Assembly (NCBI GenBank): GCA_049177215.1
Contig: CP185379.1
Coordinates: forward strand, 2,294,001 to 2,358,000
Length of the DNA: 64,000 bases
Source of the DNA: Pollutiaquabacter aromativorans
Lineage (GTDB): Bacteria; Bacteroidota; Bacteroidia; AKYH767-A; 2013-40CM-41-45
Direction: 5' to 3'
The translations under genes were made by a program, and so were the position numbers. Shown piece after piece: positions 8,578-16,481 of this stretch. A model generated the notes under the pieces. That model saw only the letters and a list, made by a program, of their open reading frames with translations, was not told the DNA's origin and searched no databases. How positions within the stretch are numbered: position 1 is the stretch's first letter; the number at the start of each line of letters is the position of its first letter.

Positions 8578-9006
8578 CTATTGCTTGTCGCCAAACCAAC
8601 GATGATCCAGAGACAGCCGTCCACCGCCATAGCGGACCAACATCAGGAGCAGAAGAGTCATCGCGAAATCCGTCCTGTATTCGTGCGCCATCGGAAAGAA
8701 GCCTTGTTTGACGAGGGTAGGATACTTCGTCGTAATGAACGCAACGATCATCACGACCAACAATGGCAGGGCAGCCAATCGGGTAAAAAGTCCGAACAGC
8801 ACCAACAGTCCGCAAACAATCTCGAAACACCCGGTAAAACCAGCCCAGAATTCAGCGTTCTCAAAGCCGATTTTCGCGAACCTTCCCGCTCCAACACTGT
8901 CTGCAAATGTGAATTTCTGAATCCCTTCCGAGAGGAATACCAGTCCGACAATGATTCGCGGAATCAATGTCGGCACGGTCGATGTAAGCAACCACCTATT
9001 GACCAT
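8578..9006 (-). CDS. DoxX family membrane protein
   Basis: The protein has 142 residues and four hydrophobic segments. It shows the DoxX signature near the start (PRIIVGLVFLSEGIQKF) and FTGCFEIVCGLLVLFGLFTRLAALPL in the middle. DoxX-type proteins are linked to quinone or thiosulfate oxidation and oxidative stress, but most have no assigned reaction. Its start overlaps the end of the upstream haem-motif lipoprotein by 11 bases, and chrA follows 6 bases later. The three are almost certainly one transcript, which suggests a shared redox or metal-stress role. Confidence 0.85.
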   Translation of the reverse strand: MVNRWLLTSTVPTLIPRIIVGLVFLSEGIQKFTFADSVGAGRFAKIGFENAEFWAGFTGCFEIVCGLLVLFGLFTRLAALPLLVVMIVAFITTKYPTLVKQGFFPMAHEYRTDFAMTLLLLMLVRYGGGRLSLDHRWFGDKQ

Positions 9007-9505
9007 CCTTCAACTTGAATTCCTGGTTTGTGAATGGCGGCTCATCGGGGATCTTCACCACATTGAATCCGAAATCCGTGGCCCGATGACAATCGTTGCA
9101 GGCGTCGGTCAGCAATGCGTATTGCTCGCGGAACCGATCGACCTTTCCTTCCGATACAGCTAATTGAATACTGTCCAATCGCGGGAGCAGCGATCCGGTC
9201 ATCCGACTCTCCTCACGTTCCTGTTGAAACTTCGTGATCTGTTCCAGTGTTTCCTGAATCTCATGGATCTCGAATGCCGCAAGTTTCCAATTCGCGTTCA
9301 CACCTGCGAACCAGAGTTTGTTGTGATGGACCTGAATGCTTCCCATCATTTCACCGAATCCCGGCTTGTATGCTTCGGACAGCCTGGCTTCCAGACTATC
9401 CAGCCTGATCTGCGTGTTTGGCTGCTCTACGTTCCCCGATCCGCAACCTGACAAGGCCAGCAGGAGGATCATTGAATAATACCGCTTCAGCTTTTCTTGC
9501 ATCAT
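8996..9505 (-). CDS. Lipoprotein with one C-terminal haem-binding CXXCH motif (cytochrome c'-like)
   Basis: The protein has 169 residues with a lipoprotein signal ending LALSGC (Cys21). The middle is largely helical with two amphipathic stretches. The single haem motif CNDCH is at residues 136-140, followed by RATDFGF. A lone CXXCH near the C-terminus of a helical protein is the arrangement of class II (c') cytochromes, but the overall match is weak. The predicted place is a membrane-tethered electron carrier facing the periplasm. It leads the operon with DoxX and ChrA. Confidence 0.7.
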   Translation of the reverse strand: MMQEKLKRYYSMILLLALSGCGSGNVEQPNTQIRLDSLEARLSEAYKPGFGEMMGSIQVHHNKLWFAGVNANWKLAAFEIHEIQETLEQITKFQQEREESRMTGSLLPRLDSIQLAVSEGKVDRFREQYALLTDACNDCHRATDFGFNVVKIPDEPPFTNQEFKLKDGQ

Positions 9506-9520
9506 GCAATTCCCAATCCG

Positions 9521-10723
9521 TTAACGATTAATTAACAAGATTTCCCGGTGAAGCAATTTACCATTTTCCATTAGTTGAATGACATACTGCCCCGAAGGAA
9601 CATCCGTCAAATCGACGCTTCCCTGAACTCCACTGATCGTCTTACGATGCACACACGCACCTTGCATATCCACGATTTCCATCAAACCTGTGCAGGCACT
9701 GAGGGTTTCCCAATGAAGTACGGTCCCGTTCGCCAATGGGTTTGGGAAAACTTTCATATCGGTCGCCCGGGGAGGGATGTGAATAGCAGTACTCCCTGAG
9801 GATTTAAAGATTGCACCCATATCACCGACGACGAAACCGGTCTGCGCATCGAGAAAGCGAACCGCATACAGGTTGCCCGTAAATCCGGGAATCGTATCCT
9901 GGCTCCAGGTATCGCCCCCGTCCTGGCTCCGGCAAAAAGTCGAATGCCAGCCGCAGGCGAATCCATGCAAACTATCCGGGAAATGAATGGAGTAAAGATC
10001 GACCGGACCTGCGGTTGCCAGGTCGCTCCAGCTTACACCACCGTCATCCGTTCCGACGAAGGTGGCGATGTACCAACCGCCGATGAATCCGCGGGTCTCA
10101 CTGGTGAAAAAGACCGCTTCCAGCGAGCAGATATTACCGATCGGGCGGATGGTATCCATCACCCAGTTCAGTCCGCCATCGGTGGTCTTCAGGAACTGCC
10201 AGTTATATCCGACCCCCGTCGCGTATCCCACCTGTGCACTGGGAAACGATAGCGATGCCAGCTTACGTACCAGGGGTGTTGAAAGGATGGTCCAGGTTTG
10301 TCCGCGATCCGCCGTACGTGCGATCTTCCCATCCTCTCCCGAGACAAATCCGGTGTTCGCATCGGAGAATTCGATATCGTACCAGCCGTCGCGAGACAGC
10401 GAAGGCTCCAGGGTCCAGGAATCGCCGGCGTCCATCGTATGATAGAGGCCGCTGTCACTGGCCACCCAACCTTCGTGTCCGTTAAGAAAGTGAACGGCAT
10501 TCAAGCCGGCACTTGTCGGGAACGATAATGCCGACCAACTTTCTCCTACATCGAACGAACGAAGTATCACACCGTCTTGTCCGACCACATAGCCGGTATC
10601 CCGATTGGGAAAATAAAGATCAAATAACGCAACCGAAGTACCGGATGCTTTCTGAACCCACTGGGCAGAAAGGTCGAGGGCGGACAGGAGCAGGCATGTA
10701 CAGGCAAGCAAATGTGATTTCAT
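9521..10723 (-). CDS. YCF48/BNR-like beta-propeller protein with a T9SS type A sorting domain
   Basis: The protein has 400 residues. The signal peptide ends LDLSAQ. Six to seven repeats of the YCF48/BNR type follow, seen as GYVVGQDGVILRSFDVGESW, GFVSGEDGKIARTADRGQTW and GYATGVGYNWQFLKTTDGG, which build a beta-propeller. The last 80 residues (MKVFPNPLANGTVLHWE... GQYVIQLMENGK) are the T9SS type A sorting domain. It is predicted to be at the cell surface or released. Ligand unknown. It stands alone with its own promoter. Confidence 0.85.
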   Translation of the reverse strand: MKSHLLACTCLLLSALDLSAQWVQKASGTSVALFDLYFPNRDTGYVVGQDGVILRSFDVGESWSALSFPTSAGLNAVHFLNGHEGWVASDSGLYHTMDAGDSWTLEPSLSRDGWYDIEFSDANTGFVSGEDGKIARTADRGQTWTILSTPLVRKLASLSFPSAQVGYATGVGYNWQFLKTTDGGLNWVMDTIRPIGNICSLEAVFFTSETRGFIGGWYIATFVGTDDGGVSWSDLATAGPVDLYSIHFPDSLHGFACGWHSTFCRSQDGGDTWSQDTIPGFTGNLYAVRFLDAQTGFVVGDMGAIFKSSGSTAIHIPPRATDMKVFPNPLANGTVLHWETLSACTGLMEIVDMQGACVHRKTISGVQGSVDLTDVPSGQYVIQLMENGKLLHREILLINR

Positions 10724-10743
10724 GATCAGGGAGTTTAGTGACT

Positions 10744-10751
10744 CAAAAATA
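10744..10751 (-). promoter_or_regulatory. -7 element for the BNR/T9SS gene
   Basis: TATTTTTG on the minus strand fits TAnnTTTG and lies about 20 bases before the start at 10723. Confidence 0.45.
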
Positions 10752-10809
10752 AATCAGGCCTGTTCCGACCCACAGGTTGAATCCTCGGACTCAAGGGTAA
10801 AAAATTAAC

Positions 10810-11649
10810 CTAACGGATACCGGCCCGGTACTCCAGGGGCGTAAATCCGGTAGCGGAGCGAAAGTACTTGGAAAAATTACCCGGCTCGTCGAAGTTCAGG
10901 CGATAAGCGATCTCCTTTACCGAAAGGTCAGTATGATACAGGAGCTTTTTGATCTCCGCGACAAGATGGACGCGAATGATGTTGAGCGGCGTATTCCCGG
11001 TATGTTCCTTACAAACAGCGATGAGGTGCTTCGGGCTGATGTGCAGCAAGTCCGCATAATCCTCCACCCGCTTGTGATCCGCGTAATGTCGCTGCACGAG
11101 GAGCATGAAGCGGTCGACCAACGGATTTCCCACACGCAAAGCCGCTCCCGGCCGGTCGCGTTCCCAGAAGCGCGACAAATAGATTGCCAGCGATTGCACG
11201 AGCGAACGAAGCACCAGCTCGTTCCCGGCAGCCTGTTCCCGCGTTTCAGTACGGATCAGGTCAAGGTAAATGAGCGCCCGTTTGAATGCGGCAGCCGGCA
11301 ACTGAATCACCGGTCGCTCGGTACCGAAAGGTAGGGATCGAAGCAAGGGCCGGTCGATCACGCCGGGAAGAAACAGCAGGGTGCAACCCGAAGATGCTTT
11401 TTCACGAAAGACGAGGTGCACGTCGTCGGGTCCGACGAAGTGTATCTCGTATTTCTTCATCGGCAGACTGGAAAAATTGAGGTCGTGCTCGCCTCCGCTG
11501 CCGGTGATGATCAGCAGTTCGTAGAACTGATGCCGGTGCGGCTTTTCCGGCGCGAAAGCCTTTGCACGCGGCGCCCAGTCGATGAGGTCGATCTCCCGGA
11601 TCGTGCCGGGCGGCGGTTTCAGGATATGCCGAGGGATGGTACCGGACAT
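10810..11649 (-). CDS. AraC family transcriptional regulator
   Basis: The protein has 279 residues. The N-terminal half looks like a cupin-type sensor domain (KPHRHQFYELLIITGSGGEH). The C-terminal 100 residues form the double helix-turn-helix of AraC regulators: VEDYADLLHISPKHLIAVCKEHTGNTPL, then LSVKEIAYRLNFDEPGNFSKYFR. It is divergent from mutY, with only about 130 bases between. No target gene can be named; the adjacent T9SS gene and itself are candidates. Confidence 0.9.
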   Translation of the reverse strand: MSGTIPRHILKPPPGTIREIDLIDWAPRAKAFAPEKPHRHQFYELLIITGSGGEHDLNFSSLPMKKYEIHFVGPDDVHLVFREKASSGCTLLFLPGVIDRPLLRSLPFGTERPVIQLPAAAFKRALIYLDLIRTETREQAAGNELVLRSLVQSLAIYLSRFWERDRPGAALRVGNPLVDRFMLLVQRHYADHKRVEDYADLLHISPKHLIAVCKEHTGNTPLNIIRVHLVAEIKKLLYHTDLSVKEIAYRLNFDEPGNFSKYFRSATGFTPLEYRAGIR

Positions 11650-11701
11650 GTTGTCGAAAATACTGATTCCGGGGAAATGCCTATTGGGCTCCGAATTATT
11701 T

Positions 11702-11741
11702 GCACACGGATGACACGGATAATGCGGATGATCACGGATTC
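11702..11741. repeat. Short 9-bp-period repeat between the AraC gene and mutY
   Basis: Four imperfect copies of a unit like acacggatg follow each other (acacggatg, acacggata, atgcggatg, atcacggat). The period differs from the 7-bp arrays elsewhere in the window. It sits in the shared upstream region of the AraC gene and mutY; no function is evident. Confidence 0.55.
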
Positions 11742-11776
11742 AAAATTCACACTTGTCGTACCTTGTGTGGAGATTT

Positions 11777-12823
11777 ATGGCGGCATTCGGCGGTACGTTA
11801 TTGCGTTGGTATAAAAAGCACGCGCGGGAATTGCCCTGGCGGGAAACGCGTGACCCGTATGTGATCTGGTTGTCGGAGGTGATCCTGCAACAGACCCGCG
11901 TCGAACAAGGGCTTCCCTACTTCCATCGTTTCACCGAGGCATTCCCGACCGTCCACGATCTTGCCCGCGCCAAAGAGGAGAAAGTGATGAAGCTCTGGCA
12001 GGGTCTGGGGTATTACAGTCGTGCCAGGAACCTGCACAAGGCGGCCAAGGTTGTGGCGAATGAATATCAGGGAAAGTTCCCTCGCACCTTCGACGAACTG
12101 CGCAGCTTACCGGGTATCGGCGACTACACCGCTGCGGCCATCGCTTCCTTTGCCTTTGACCAGGCAGTCGCCGTGGTCGACGGTAACGTGTTCCGCTTTT
12201 TGTCGCGTTGCTTCGGTATTGATACGCCGATCGACTCCCCACGCGCGAAGCGGGAATTCCGGGAACTCGCGGAGTCGTTGATGGAAGGTCATGCGCCACA
12301 CTTGTTCAACCAGGCGATCATGGAGTTCGGGGCGACCAGTTGCAAACCGGCACAGCCGTTGTGTGCAAGCTGTCCTTTCCGGGATACCTGTCATGCCTTT
12401 CAACGTGATCTGATCACCAAGCTTCCCGTAAAAGCCAAAAAGCAAAAGGTCCGTGACCGCTACTTCCACTATCTGATTCTCAACACGCCGAAAGGCGTGT
12501 ACTTGCGGCAACGAGCTACCGGCGACATCTGGGCGAAGCTCTACGAATTTCCGCTCCTTGAAACGGATCAGCCCACTGAACCGGCATCACTCATGCGTTC
12601 GTCCGCCTGGAAACGCATCCTGGGAAAGCAACCGATCCATATCCGACAGATCAGTCGGGAATACAAGCACCTGCTGAGTCACCAGCGCATCCATGCCCGC
12701 TTCTATCTACTGGATGGCAAGGTGAAGCCGGAGCAAGATTGGATACTCGCCGATAAGGCGAAACGCAAACGGCTGGCCGTATCGCGCCTGGTCGAGACCG
12801 GCTTAGAGCAGGCAGGCTTTTGA
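11777..12823 (+). CDS. mutY: A/G-specific adenine glycosylase
   Basis: The protein (348 residues) removes adenine mispaired with 8-oxoguanine. Counting from the ATG at 11777, catalytic Glu34 lies in SEVILQQTRVE, the helix-hairpin-helix LPGIGDYTAAAI at 111-122, and the catalytic Asp135 in VVDGNVFR. The 4Fe-4S ligands are C189, C196, C199 and C205 with the standard 6-2-5 spacing. A NUDIX-like C-terminal domain follows from about 220 and has the HLLSHQRIHARF stretch that contacts the lesion strand. An earlier ATG at 11753 adds 8 residues and is less likely. mutY is commonly next to ssb, gldE and gldD in Bacteroidota. Confidence 0.95.
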   Translation: MAAFGGTLLRWYKKHARELPWRETRDPYVIWLSEVILQQTRVEQGLPYFHRFTEAFPTVHDLARAKEEKVMKLWQGLGYYSRARNLHKAAKVVANEYQGKFPRTFDELRSLPGIGDYTAAAIASFAFDQAVAVVDGNVFRFLSRCFGIDTPIDSPRAKREFRELAESLMEGHAPHLFNQAIMEFGATSCKPAQPLCASCPFRDTCHAFQRDLITKLPVKAKKQKVRDRYFHYLILNTPKGVYLRQRATGDIWAKLYEFPLLETDQPTEPASLMRSSAWKRILGKQPIHIRQISREYKHLLSHQRIHARFYLLDGKVKPEQDWILADKAKRKRLAVSRLVETGLEQAGF

Positions 12824-12827
12824 GGGA

Positions 12828-13355
12828 TCAGCCTTTGTTGCGCAGCGAGAGAAAAATGTAGCCGGCTGTCGGCAACAACAGCAATGCGAGCACGATGAAC
12901 AAGGTAGCGCTGTCCGGCGGGCCGGATGATTGCGCCGCAGCCCGGATCGAAAGACGGACAACAAGTCCCAGCACAACCAGGATCGACAATTTCAGCACAC
13001 GCAGAAAACGCGTTGCCAACCGGTATTGAAAAGCCGCATTGTCCTGCGTGATCTTCAAACCGTAGTTGAACAGGTGCGGGAAGCGTCCGATCACCGTCAT
13101 CACCAGAAAAACAAACGTCCCGATCGCGGGAAGGATCAGTAACGACCATCGGCTTCCGAAATCATTGGGAGATCCGCTGCCGTCGAAATGGGTGGGCACG
13201 GTTTCCGGGGCCTGGAGCACCGAAGAAACGGTGTACGTCCACAGCACCGCCAGTGCAATCCAGCCTGAAACTTCGAGGATACGATCCAGCGGTCCGCTTT
13301 CCAACGAAAGTCGGGGCCTGCCTTTGTAGGAAGGATCACCACTCAAGATGCCCAT
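12828..13355 (-). CDS. DUF1648 membrane protein
   Basis: The protein has 175 residues and four hydrophobic segments. The DUF1648 signature VPTHFDGSGSPNDFGSRW lies between the first and second segments; this domain is found in SdpI-like membrane proteins. No catalytic role is known. It is convergent with mutY, with 4 bases between the stops. Confidence 0.7.
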   Translation of the reverse strand: MGILSGDPSYKGRPRLSLESGPLDRILEVSGWIALAVLWTYTVSSVLQAPETVPTHFDGSGSPNDFGSRWSLLILPAIGTFVFLVMTVIGRFPHLFNYGLKITQDNAAFQYRLATRFLRVLKLSILVVLGLVVRLSIRAAAQSSGPPDSATLFIVLALLLLPTAGYIFLSLRNKG

Positions 13356-13377
13356 AGGTGTCGGTTAAACTGCGAAG

Positions 13378-13842
13378 TTACAATTTCCGCATCGGGAGTT
13401 CCTGCCGCCGAAAGGTCCCTTCGATCATGCCCTCAATGGACGCGACCAGGGAATCGCGGCCGACGCGCCGATAAACAATGCGGCTCGGGAAATCGTGCTC
13501 CGGGTTCACAAAGCTCACGCTATCACCGGCATGATCGGCCATCCGGAACACAACCGACTTCCCATCGTTCTGTCCGCTAACGGTCGGCACGTAGAAAACC
13601 TCGGTACCGCTCAGATAGCACTCCATCGTTTCCGAAAAGACCGTATCGCCCTGCACCACCTGGTAGCTGAATCCCTTCATCAGCGTATCGTTCACCTTCG
13701 TCCACCGCTCCACCAGCCGCCCCTCAGCATCGGCCATTTCCCATTCACCAATGATCCACTCCGGAACAGACCGGGGTTCTCTCCAGTTGCAGGCAAGGAG
13801 CAGGGAGAGGAGAAAGGTGGAAAGGACATGGCGGGTGGGCAT
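13378..13842 (-). CDS. DUF6265-like lipoprotein
   Basis: The protein has 154 residues. A short signal (STFLLSLLLAC) ends in a Cys that could be lipidated. The body begins WIIGEWEMAD and has ERWTKVNDTLMKGFSYQV and NPEHDFPSRIVYRR, typical of small beta-rich DUF6265-type proteins. Function unknown. Its upstream region is filled by a 7-bp repeat array starting within a few bases of the ATG, so its promoter must lie inside or beyond the repeat. Confidence 0.65.
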   Translation of the reverse strand: MPTRHVLSTFLLSLLLACNWREPRSVPEWIIGEWEMADAEGRLVERWTKVNDTLMKGFSYQVVQGDTVFSETMECYLSGTEVFYVPTVSGQNDGKSVVFRMADHAGDSVSFVNPEHDFPSRIVYRRVGRDSLVASIEGMIEGTFRRQELPMRKL

Positions 13843-13844
13843 GG

Positions 13845-13963
13845 GTGGTGGTTGGTTGGTGGTTGGTGATTGGTAACTAGTAACTAGTAACTGGTAACTG
13901 GTAACTAGTAACTAGTAACTAGTAATTGGTAACTGGTAACTGGTAACTAGTAACTAGTAACTC
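13845..13963. repeat. 7-bp tandem array, arm A1
   Basis: From 13873 to 13963 there are 13 consecutive heptamers of the form gtaact[ag] or gtaattg (last one gtaactc). They are preceded by GGTGGTT-like units from 13845. The array is the inverted complement of arm A2 across a 24-base spacer. Confidence 0.9.
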
Positions 13964-13987
13964 AAAATTAACAACCAGCATATTCAA

Positions 13988-14064
13988 TTACTAGTTACTA
14001 GTTACTAGTTACTAGTTACTGCTTACTGGTTACTGGCTACTGGCTACTGGCTACAGGTTACCAG
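13988..14064. repeat. 7-bp tandem array, arm A2 (inverted relative to A1)
   Basis: Eleven consecutive heptamers: ttactag four times, ttactgc, ttactgg twice, ctactgg twice, ctacagg and ttaccag. On the minus strand, the direction of the adjacent gene, they read as CTAGTAA-type units with TAG and TAA. The array ends 7 bases from the stop codon of the gene at 14072-14728. Confidence 0.9.
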
Positions 14065-14071
14065 CTCCCCC

Positions 14072-14728
14072 TCACCGAACAATTCCAAAGTTAAACGCTC
14101 CCGTCTTCGTTGCTCCCCAGACGCGGAGCCAGATCGGGAGGACGGCTTCGGTGCCGCGGGCGTTGGTGATGTCGCCGAGGTCGAGCAATTGCTCGTCTTT
14201 CCAGCCGAAGGTCTTGAGCAGCGCGCGGACTTTTTCCTTCGCTTCGGCTTCGTTGCCGCAAAGGTAGTTGATGTGGTTACCGTCGCCGATCATGCGCGGG
14301 TTGATCATGAGTCCGCACCACATCGTGTTGAGGGTCTTCACCACCTTCACATTGGGAAACGTCCGCTGGATCTCTTCGCCCAACGAGTTGAAATTGCTGA
14401 GCGCGGGCACGAGTCCCGGCGGCATACCGCGGGAGAAGTCGAGCGGATTGGCCACATCGATGAGGATCTTCCCGTCGAGTGCGGCTCCGGCGAGTTTCAA
14501 AGCATCGAGGCTGGCTTCGCCTTTGGTACAGTTGAAGATGATCTCTCCGAATGCCGCCGCATCCGCAAAGGTGCCGGCGGAAGCCTTTCCGCTCTGCTTA
14601 GCCACGAAGGCCAGGGCCTTTTCGTTATTCGCGCTGCGCGAACCCATCATGACATCATGACCAAGTTCGACCAGTTTACTACCGATTGTATCACCGACGT
14701 TGCCGGTGCCGAGGATGGAAATACGCAT
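14072..14728 (-). CDS. NADPH-dependent F420 reductase-like oxidoreductase
   Basis: The protein has 218 residues. The Rossmann motif MRISILGTGNVGDTIGSKL is at the N-terminus, then HDVMMGSRS (a NADP-type basic residue after the second strand) and KILIDVANPLDFS. The pattern VKTLNTMWCGLM and NHINYLCGNEAEAKEKV fits the F420-oxidoreductase/NADP-binding family often found in bacteria that lack F420. Substrate unknown. It is flanked on both sides by 7-bp repeat arrays. Confidence 0.8.
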   Translation of the reverse strand: MRISILGTGNVGDTIGSKLVELGHDVMMGSRSANNEKALAFVAKQSGKASAGTFADAAAFGEIIFNCTKGEASLDALKLAGAALDGKILIDVANPLDFSRGMPPGLVPALSNFNSLGEEIQRTFPNVKVVKTLNTMWCGLMINPRMIGDGNHINYLCGNEAEAKEKVRALLKTFGWKDEQLLDLGDITNARGTEAVLPIWLRVWGATKTGAFNFGIVR

Positions 14729-14740
14729 TTTCAGTTTAGA

Positions 14741-14772
14741 GTTTCGGGTTCCACGTTTCGGGTTCCGCGTTT
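14741..14772. repeat. 14-bp (2 x 7) repeat upstream of the F420-like gene
   Basis: The unit gtttcgggttccac is followed by gtttcgggttccgc and gttt. The 14-base period is twice the 7-base period of the other arrays, but it has no stop trinucleotides. It lies 13 bases upstream of the start at 14728. Confidence 0.6.
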
Positions 14773-14807
14773 AAATAATGATTCCGTAACTTGTATGGTT
14801 TATCTTT

Positions 14808-14919
14808 TATTCGCTATTCGCTATTCGCTATTCGCTATTCGCTATTCGCTATTCGCTATTCGCTATTCGCTATTCGCTATTCGCTATTCGCTATTCGCTA
14901 TTCACTATTCACTATTCAC
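14808..14919. repeat. 7-bp tandem array B, 16 copies
   Basis: Thirteen perfect copies of tattcgc are followed by three of tattcac. On the minus strand (the direction of the VOC gene whose stop is at 14930) they read GCGAATA and GTGAATA, and the joints form TAG. This is the most uniform of the arrays. Confidence 0.95.
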
Positions 14920-14929
14920 CAACCGCAGT

Positions 14930-15352
14930 TCAAGCTTTCTCCAACGCCGCAATCTCCAGTTTGACCATCTTCAACAGCACCGGCCCGACGCGTTTGGCCC
15001 GTTCGGGATCGCTCATCCATTCGCCTAGTTTTTTCGGGATGATCTGCCAGGAGACACCAAAACGATCCTTGAGCCATCCGCAACGGCTTTCTTCACCGCC
15101 GTCGAGCAGTCGGTTCCAGTAATGGTCGATTTCTTCTTGCGTATCGCATTCCACGACCAGCGAGACCGCTTCGGTGAATTTGTATTTGGGCCCTCCATTG
15201 AGGCCCATGAATTTCCGGCCATTCAATTCGAAGGTTACAACCATCGGATTTTCCTGCAGGATCTTCGAGTTGGGAAAAATCGAACAATAAAAGTCCGCTG
15301 CTGCACGCGCCTGACCGTCGAACCAAAGACAAGGATGAATGGGGTGGCTCAT
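14930..15352 (-). CDS. VOC family protein (PhnB/glyoxalase-like)
   Basis: The protein has 140 residues. The start MSHPIHPCLWFDGQARAAADFY and the RFGVSWQIIPKKLGEWM ending identify the PhnB-type vicinal-oxygen-chelate family. The metal or substrate cannot be told. It overlaps the DUF1801 gene by 4 bases (ATGA), so the pair is translationally coupled. Such VOC/DUF1801 pairs are frequent in Bacteroidota accessory regions. Confidence 0.85.
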   Translation of the reverse strand: MSHPIHPCLWFDGQARAAADFYCSIFPNSKILQENPMVVTFELNGRKFMGLNGGPKYKFTEAVSLVVECDTQEEIDHYWNRLLDGGEESRCGWLKDRFGVSWQIIPKKLGEWMSDPERAKRVGPVLLKMVKLEIAALEKA

Positions 15353-15771
15353 TTTTTCGTAGTCAATTTCTTCTTCGAGGATATTTTAAGAGCTGCTTTC
15401 TTCGCAGTCTTCAGTGCCTGCTGTTCGCGCTCCCAGGCAGCGCGGTATTTTACAATTTGAGTAATCAACTTCTTCGGGAGTGGTTGATCGAGTGGCAGAT
15501 GGATGCTGCCCTTGGTAAAGGTGAACCCCTCGAGTTCATTGGCAAATGCAGCAACCCCGGTGCCGGTCGGGTACAAGCCGATGTGGTTCTTACAGGCGGC
15601 GAAATAGACCAGCACTTTCCCTTCGCGAAAGGCCGGCATGCCGTAGCTGATCGTTTCGGTGGATTTCGGAGCAGCTTTTTTAATGATCTCCCGGAGCTCG
15701 CTGAGTTTGGGTCGAATCCCGCGTTCACAGGCGGCAATGTACTGATCGATGGAGGTGACGGATGTGCGCAT
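15349..15771 (-). CDS. DUF1801 family protein
   Basis: The protein has 140 residues from the ATG at 15769-15771; the frame extends 20 codons upstream without a likely start. The pattern IDQYIAACERGIRPKLSELREIIKKAAP, then ETISYGMPAFREGKVLVYFAACKNHIGLYP, is the DUF1801 (YdhG-like) fold. The C-terminus is a Lys-rich tail. No reaction is known. It is the first gene of a pair with the VOC gene. Confidence 0.85.
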   Translation of the reverse strand: MRTSVTSIDQYIAACERGIRPKLSELREIIKKAAPKSTETISYGMPAFREGKVLVYFAACKNHIGLYPTGTGVAAFANELEGFTFTKGSIHLPLDQPLPKKLITQIVKYRAAWEREQQALKTAKKAALKISSKKKLTTKK

Positions 15772-15893
15772 AGCTGTCTGAAATTTATCAATTCTTTCGA
15801 AAATAAATGAATCGAACCGGAGAATATCCAACCGAGTTCGCTCCGCATTTATTATCCCGCATCTACGGTTTTACATCGCCCGATTTCGTACCT

Positions 15894-15901
15894 TACATTT
15901 G
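15894..15901 (+). promoter_or_regulatory. -7 element for ssb
   Basis: TACATTTG fits TAnnTTTG and lies 37 bases before the ssb ATG. Confidence 0.45.
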
Positions 15902-15938
15902 TCGGATAAACCATTATCTAACCTCAAATCACAATTCC

Positions 15939-16358
15939 ATGAGCGGAGTGAACAAAGTGATCCTGGTCGGCAACGTCGGTAAGGATCCGGAAGTGCGGTA
16001 CCTGGAAGGAGGCGTGGCAACGGCCCGCTTCCCGCTGGCGACCTCGGAATCGTACAAGAACCGGGAAGGCCAGAAAGTCGAAACCACCGAATGGCACAAC
16101 ATCGTGTTGTGGCGCGGTCTGGCGGAAGTGGCGGAGAAATACGTCCGCAAGGGCAAACAACTCTACATCGAAGGACGCATCCGGACGCGCTCCTACGGCG
16201 AAGAGAACAACAAAAAGTGGATCACCGAGATCGTAGCGGATACCATGACCATGCTCGGCGGACCGCGCAGCGAACAGAACGGTTCCGAACCGGCCGCCGT
16301 CCAGGCACCGATCGAAACCAGCGCGATCCCCACGGGCGGCGACGACCTTCCGTTTTGA
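15939..16358 (+). CDS. ssb: Single-stranded DNA-binding protein
   Basis: The protein has 139 residues from the ATG at 15939; the frame runs 44 codons further upstream but overlaps the divergent gene. The OB fold is seen from MSGVNKVILVGNVGKDPEVR through WHNIVLWRGLAEVAEKYVRKG and IRTRSYGEENNKKWITEIVAD. The tail ends GGDDLPF, the acidic tip that recruits replication and repair partners. It is normally next to mutY, gldE and gldD in this phylum. Here mutY is separated from it by a five-gene block. Confidence 0.95.
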   Translation: MSGVNKVILVGNVGKDPEVRYLEGGVATARFPLATSESYKNREGQKVETTEWHNIVLWRGLAEVAEKYVRKGKQLYIEGRIRTRSYGEENNKKWITEIVADTMTMLGGPRSEQNGSEPAAVQAPIETSAIPTGGDDLPF

Positions 16359-16437
16359 TTGTTAGGCTAGTCGGAAATTGTTGAAAGTCAGCTTTCCCGG
16401 CTGCCAACCCGAAGTACAGCTAAGCGTGAAGTTTTAT

Positions 16438-16445
16438 TAGCTTTG
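16438..16445 (+). promoter_or_regulatory. -7 element for the gldE-gldD fusion gene
   Basis: TAGCTTTG fits TAnnTTTG and lies 36 bases before the TTG start at 16482. Co-transcription with ssb is also possible. Confidence 0.4.
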
Positions 16446-16481
16446 CGCTTAGCTGTTTTTAGTCAAAGAAGTTAATTCCCC

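Noticed and set aside
13845..14920. Repeat arrays as a CRISPR locus
   Set aside because: Units are 7 bases long with no unique spacers, and no cas gene is near.
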